Below are positions 60,009 through 64,000 of a DNA stretch of 64,000 nt, in pieces (positions within the stretch are counted from its first letter, which is position 1; each line of letters starts with the position of its first letter). The position numbers and the translations under genes were made by a program. The notes below the pieces were generated by a model that saw only the letters and a list, made by a program, of their open reading frames with translations, was not told where the DNA came from and searched no databases. The stretch lies in NCBI GenBank assembly GCA_964036155.1, contig OZ038422.1, positions 15,089,201 through 15,153,200 of the forward strand, given 5' to 3'. This stretch comes from Diploscapter coronatus. Lineage: Eukaryota; Nematoda; Chromadorea; Rhabditida; Rhabditidae.

Positions 60009-62131
60009 TTTTTGCGCCTGAAGCACACCAACCATATATGAAAGATTTGTAGAATTAACGACAGAATTTCAACGTTCTGATAAAAGGATTAGCCAGAGTA
60101 TCGTCCAAAATATGCATTAATGCAGGAAATTTCGGAATTATTCGAAGAGAATTTTGACACCGAAGCGGATTATCTCAGAAAATGCGCGATAATTGAAACA
60201 AAAAGCGGCAGAATAATGAAAATATCAATTGGAATCTACTACATTACCAGAAAATGACTGGATATGATATGAGAGAATTATGAAGCATTAGATTGACGAC
60301 AAATTTTGCTTTCAAAGGGATTATCCAAAACTGTCTTAATGTGGATAGGAACAAATTGATATTCATCTTGATGTTATATGAAATATTTTAGTATTTATTA
60401 AAACTAAAAATGAACCAGTTTCCAGAAGGTCACAGAAAAATATCTCAGCATGATAAGAAGCAGGAAGCTTTCCATTACCCCATCTCCAGATATTACCAAG
60501 TTGATATAAAATAAGATTACCTCTTACTAATCTCTCTATGTAGTATGTGGGTATAAATACAACGATATCTTTTTGGGTTTGATTTAACGAGAAAATGAAA
60601 ATAAAGGTGAAAATTCATACGAGCGGAAATGTGACTTCAGCGTTTCATAGAGGAAGGAGGCGTTTTCGCATTATCTATGAGTAAGGCAATATCTGCTGAA
60701 TATAATAGATAAATGATCAAAGGAATAAGCTTAGGCTCAGAACTTTCTAACATATTATGATGATAGCGAAGCGGAATAATCGTGATAAACATCTTAGGTA
60801 TTCAGAAAGACTCAGAAGATTTCCTAGGACAAACCTCAAATGCACTCAAATACGATTAGGGTGAAGCGATAAAATATTGAGTAACTTTTAACGAACACAT
60901 ATTCGAAGAATTTATGACATGTCAAAAACATGCAAATTTTTTCATAATTAAACATTTAGCATGAGAAAAGAGTTATTTCCAAACTTTTATTATTTTCAAA
61001 ATCACATGTTCGATAAGAATTTTGCACTTATCCAAAAGACTAAAAATTTCAAAAATAAATTTCACTTATTTTTCAAGGAAGAAATTTCAACCTTTGTTCT
61101 ATGAAAAACGAAATTAAACCTAAGGACATCGACAAATATGGCTGAAATAGCAGCTCAAAATCTCAAAAGCATCCATTAGTAAGCCATCCTGAAGAATGTA
61201 AATAAGCGTCATAATTTTGGAAAAAAAATCTGAAAAAAATGAACAGCAATTTCCGCAACCTGCCTTTGAAATTCTCAAATTTCAAATACGCACGTGGAAT
61301 TTCTAAAATTAGAAAATTTCGTTAAAAAAATATCTGGTGAACAAGTTCGCACAAATTTGAACATGGAAAGTGAAAAGATTGAAGCTACAACGTAAAATTT
61401 ATCTGAAAATCTGGGGAAATAATGATGATAGTGAAATATTCTCATACGTGCAATTTTGATCATTCGTATTTTCTTGATTATTTACTTCAACTCGACCAAT
61501 TTGTCTCGACAACAAACCAACTAAAACTAACTAATGGCTTCAACAGCTAAAGTAAAATATTCCTTTCAAATTTGATCATGTTGGAACGTCGCAAGGATTT
61601 GGCTAAATGCAAAGAAGCCTCACAATGAATACCGAGTTTAGAAATATCGATAGGGTGAGTCAAGAGCTAAGCATATTTATTTAGTGCTTCTGAAGTACCA
61701 GGATAACTCTAAATTATGGAATTTAATTTTGCATTTTCTTTTTTTCTAAGACTATTTTCAAGCTTATTCAAGTGAGTATTTTGTTATGTTTAGTAGTGAG
61801 TTGCAATAACTGCAAAACGATATCAAATTCATTTTCTCATTGTGAATCTCAGAAATCGAAAATTATTCTCTTCAGACCAGAATCAATTATCTTCAAAGTT
61901 ATCAGCGACAGATCAGAAAACACAGGTAAGACACATCCATTCTGGGAATAACAGCAATTATTGTCTTAATGCACCCGAAAATATCACTGAAACCGGTGAC
62001 TACTATCATTGAGTATGATTTTAAAAAGTTGCACGATTTTTGATTTGATGCGTTGAGAGATAGGTATAAATTGGCAGTGCCCAACATTTGTCATTCTTGT
62101 CTTATTAAATTCAGTTCAACCTAAGAATACA
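60009..62131. other. Divergent intergenic region
   Basis: About 2.1 kb between the most distal mec-2 start exon (minus) and the small peptide gene (plus). A+T-rich with no exon that I can support. Promoters of both genes should be here. Confidence 0.45.
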
Positions 62132-62935
62132 ATGAAAATCTTCTATTTTCTTTTTGTGGTATTAGTTTACGTCTGGAGCGTCAAGTAAGTTAAATTATAA
62201 TTATTGAAATATGATTTATCTTAAATTGCAGCGCAGCGCAGGTATTGCTATTTTATCGAGCCACGTAAAATTCATGCTTCATCAAGACCAACTTTTAATT
62301 TCAGATTATGATGGGCAAAGCTTCAGATGCGGTATGAATAATCACAATATATAGATAGTTGATAATTTTATTACCCAGAATAAAATCCTAAATTTTGCTT
62401 CAATAATAAATAAATTGAAAAAAGATTCCAACTTTTCAGATATCTGTGACAAAAGAAAATGCTAAGCTAATGGACACCGACGGTCCTAGTCGAATAAAGC
62501 GACAAGAGGTCAGCTTTTTCATTAACCCTTTCATTCTTACTCTTACTCTCATTGTATTATTATGCACAAGTTGTTCATTTTCAGATGCATGTAAGTTAGT
62601 TAGCAAGTCGTATGTTTTTTTTTATTTTTAATTTTATAAAATGAACATCCATAGAATGGTAAATAAAATGAGTTGGAAATTTTTGTATTAATATTGACAA
62701 AATGCCATTCCTTATTCCAGCTCATTCCTAATTTTTATTTAAACTTTCTTGTATATCTATTGATGATTATATTATGCTGTAGTTAGAAAGCTTTAATAAT
62801 AAGCCTTTTGAAATTCACAAGTGCGCTGTCGAATTGGTATAAAATTAACTTTCCAGGATAAATTTGAAATATTTTATAATTTAGGACCAATTCTTGATGA
62901 GAGCCGCCAGGGCGATGCATCACCGTGACGATTAG
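62132..62935 (+). CDS. Small secreted peptide precursor with dibasic site
   Basis: Candidate neuropeptide-like precursor. Exons: 62132-62184, 62232-62241 (10 bases), 62305-62331, 62440-62508, 62585-62590 (6 bases), 62885-62935, giving 71 aa. Signal peptide MKIFYFLFVVLVYVWSVNA, then a spacer, a KR site in PSRIKRQE, and a C-terminal part QEMHDQFLMRAARAMHHRDD that could be released with an N-terminal pyroglutamate. All junctions are GT-AG and in phase. The 6-base exon (ATGCAT) is flanked by TTTTCAG and GTAAGT and can be skipped without changing the frame. Reading through the intron after 62508 would give a hydrophobic tail, but that stretch looks like a normal intron. I cannot match the peptide to a named family. 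Confidence 0.72.
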
Positions 62936-64000
62936 GAAACAACCTCAAACGAACTTATTGTGATCGAATTCTTATTCTCAAATTGTTTAAAATGTTACTC
63001 TTTTGATAAAAAATATCCAAACTCGAATATATATTTTAAAAAATCAATAATTTCGTTTTTCTAGCACAATTTAAAGTTGAGTCAAATGTACAATTTATTG
63101 TATTTTGAACATGCGAAAAAAAAACTTCCTGTATACATTTATCATTCTCTGTTCGACAGTTCAGCGTATTAAAAATAGATAAATCATAGCACAGTGGGTT
63201 CAGTTTTAATTAAGGGGAACTATTGTACAAATTTGGTCACAGGTAGATTTTGAGTAGTATAATCCGTTTTCCTATACAAATGAGATAGAACAACAAAATG
63301 GTCTGCCTTTTATATAGGCAAAAATTGTAAGATTATGTGACAGTTTGAGGAAGGAAGTCCATTCGAAACTGTAATTTAATCATTTTACAATTATTTAAAC
63401 TATTATAAGGAAGGATACATTTCATTTTATTTTCTGAGTTGTATTGTTTAATTCCAAAACGTTTCCCATTCATTTTTCATAAATCTTACATTTATTGAAA
63501 TTATAAAAATAGCTGTCCATCTTGATATTTGATTTTAGATAAATGAGGCTAAACGGTCTTTCATATAAATTGATAATATTTTCTCAATTAATCACTTCGT
63601 CATTTTCACTTTGGAGTTATAATATTCTGAGTGGGAATGGGGTGAGTTTAGTTTCGTTCGAAATCTGAAAAATAATGATATCTCAGTTTAGTATTTCCGA
63701 TATATTTTAAAAATTAGTTCAAACAATCCAGTAGAGTGCGTAGAATTGAATAAAGGTTAGCTTCAGTAAAACATAAATAAAAATCAAACACTTAGATTCT
63801 CCCGTCGTTCAACTGTAAGAAAATGCTCTTATTCTAAATCCTAAACATAACTTTGAAATTTTATTTTAGTTTTGAGGTAGATTGTTCTGATACAATATTT
63901 AACGGAATTGTTAGAATGACGGTATAAAATTAGGGCATTTTGAAGAGGAAATTTAAATAAAGTTTAGATCGATATAATAGAGCCACAACTATTCGGAATC
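62936..64000. other. Unannotated right end
   Basis: About 1 kb of A+T-rich sequence after the peptide gene. No ORF, RNA gene or repeat could be supported. Confidence 0.4.

Noticed and set aside
1..64000. tRNA or rRNA genes
   Set aside because: No cloverleaf with a T-arm consensus and no rRNA-like conserved blocks were noticed when reading both strands. A covariance-model scan was not possible.

Overview
The window is nematode genomic DNA. It is A+T-rich and intron-dense. Many introns are 40-60 bases long and end in TTTCAG-like acceptors, and several genes have such an acceptor directly before the start codon, as expected for spliced-leader trans-splicing. The gene families fit as well: a serpentine receptor of class delta, MOLO-1-like TPM-domain proteins, nematode-type class 3 lipases, and a clear orthologue of the touch-receptor stomatin MEC-2. 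Gene models were assembled by hand from ORFs, splice signals, phase continuity and family similarity. No transcript data were available.

Left part (1-26.6 kb), ordinary gene neighbourhoods. An SLC17-type transporter lies on the minus strand (189-2988). It is followed on the plus strand by an srd-type chemoreceptor (4590-6942) and two tandem secreted class 3 lipases (7781-9414 and 10015-12124). On the minus strand comes an unusual gene (12675-14046) built almost wholly from twelve repeat exons; eleven are spaced by identical 41-base introns in a 107-bp period. Next are two tandem paralogous TPM-domain (MOLO-1-like) genes (16843-18818, 5' end unresolved, and 20297-21995). A possible small Cys-rich reading frame lies at 23420-23596, then a Golgi-type GT14 (core-2/I-branching) glycosyltransferase (24157-26576, plus strand).

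Right part (26.9-60.0 kb, minus strand), the mec-2 locus. The conserved stomatin core (exons 38544 to 36680) continues into a very long charged, low-complexity tail, including a single 2725-base exon. Upstream lies a series of predicted alternative 5' exons. Start exons and cassette exons differ in sequence, but the last exon of every chain ends in phase 1, the phase needed to join the common exon at 38544. The locus therefore looks like a combinatorial N-terminus generator for MEC-2. It also has at least two alternative C-terminal ends. It converges tail-to-tail on the glycosyltransferase gene.

Far right (60.0-64.0 kb). After about 2 kb without recognisable genes there is a small plus-strand gene for a secreted, dibasic-site-containing peptide precursor (62132-62935) with 10-base and 6-base exons, then about 1 kb in which nothing was recognised. 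Short fold-back elements and a dispersed element (three copies) lie in introns and intergenic DNA. No rRNA, tRNA or CRISPR array was recognised.
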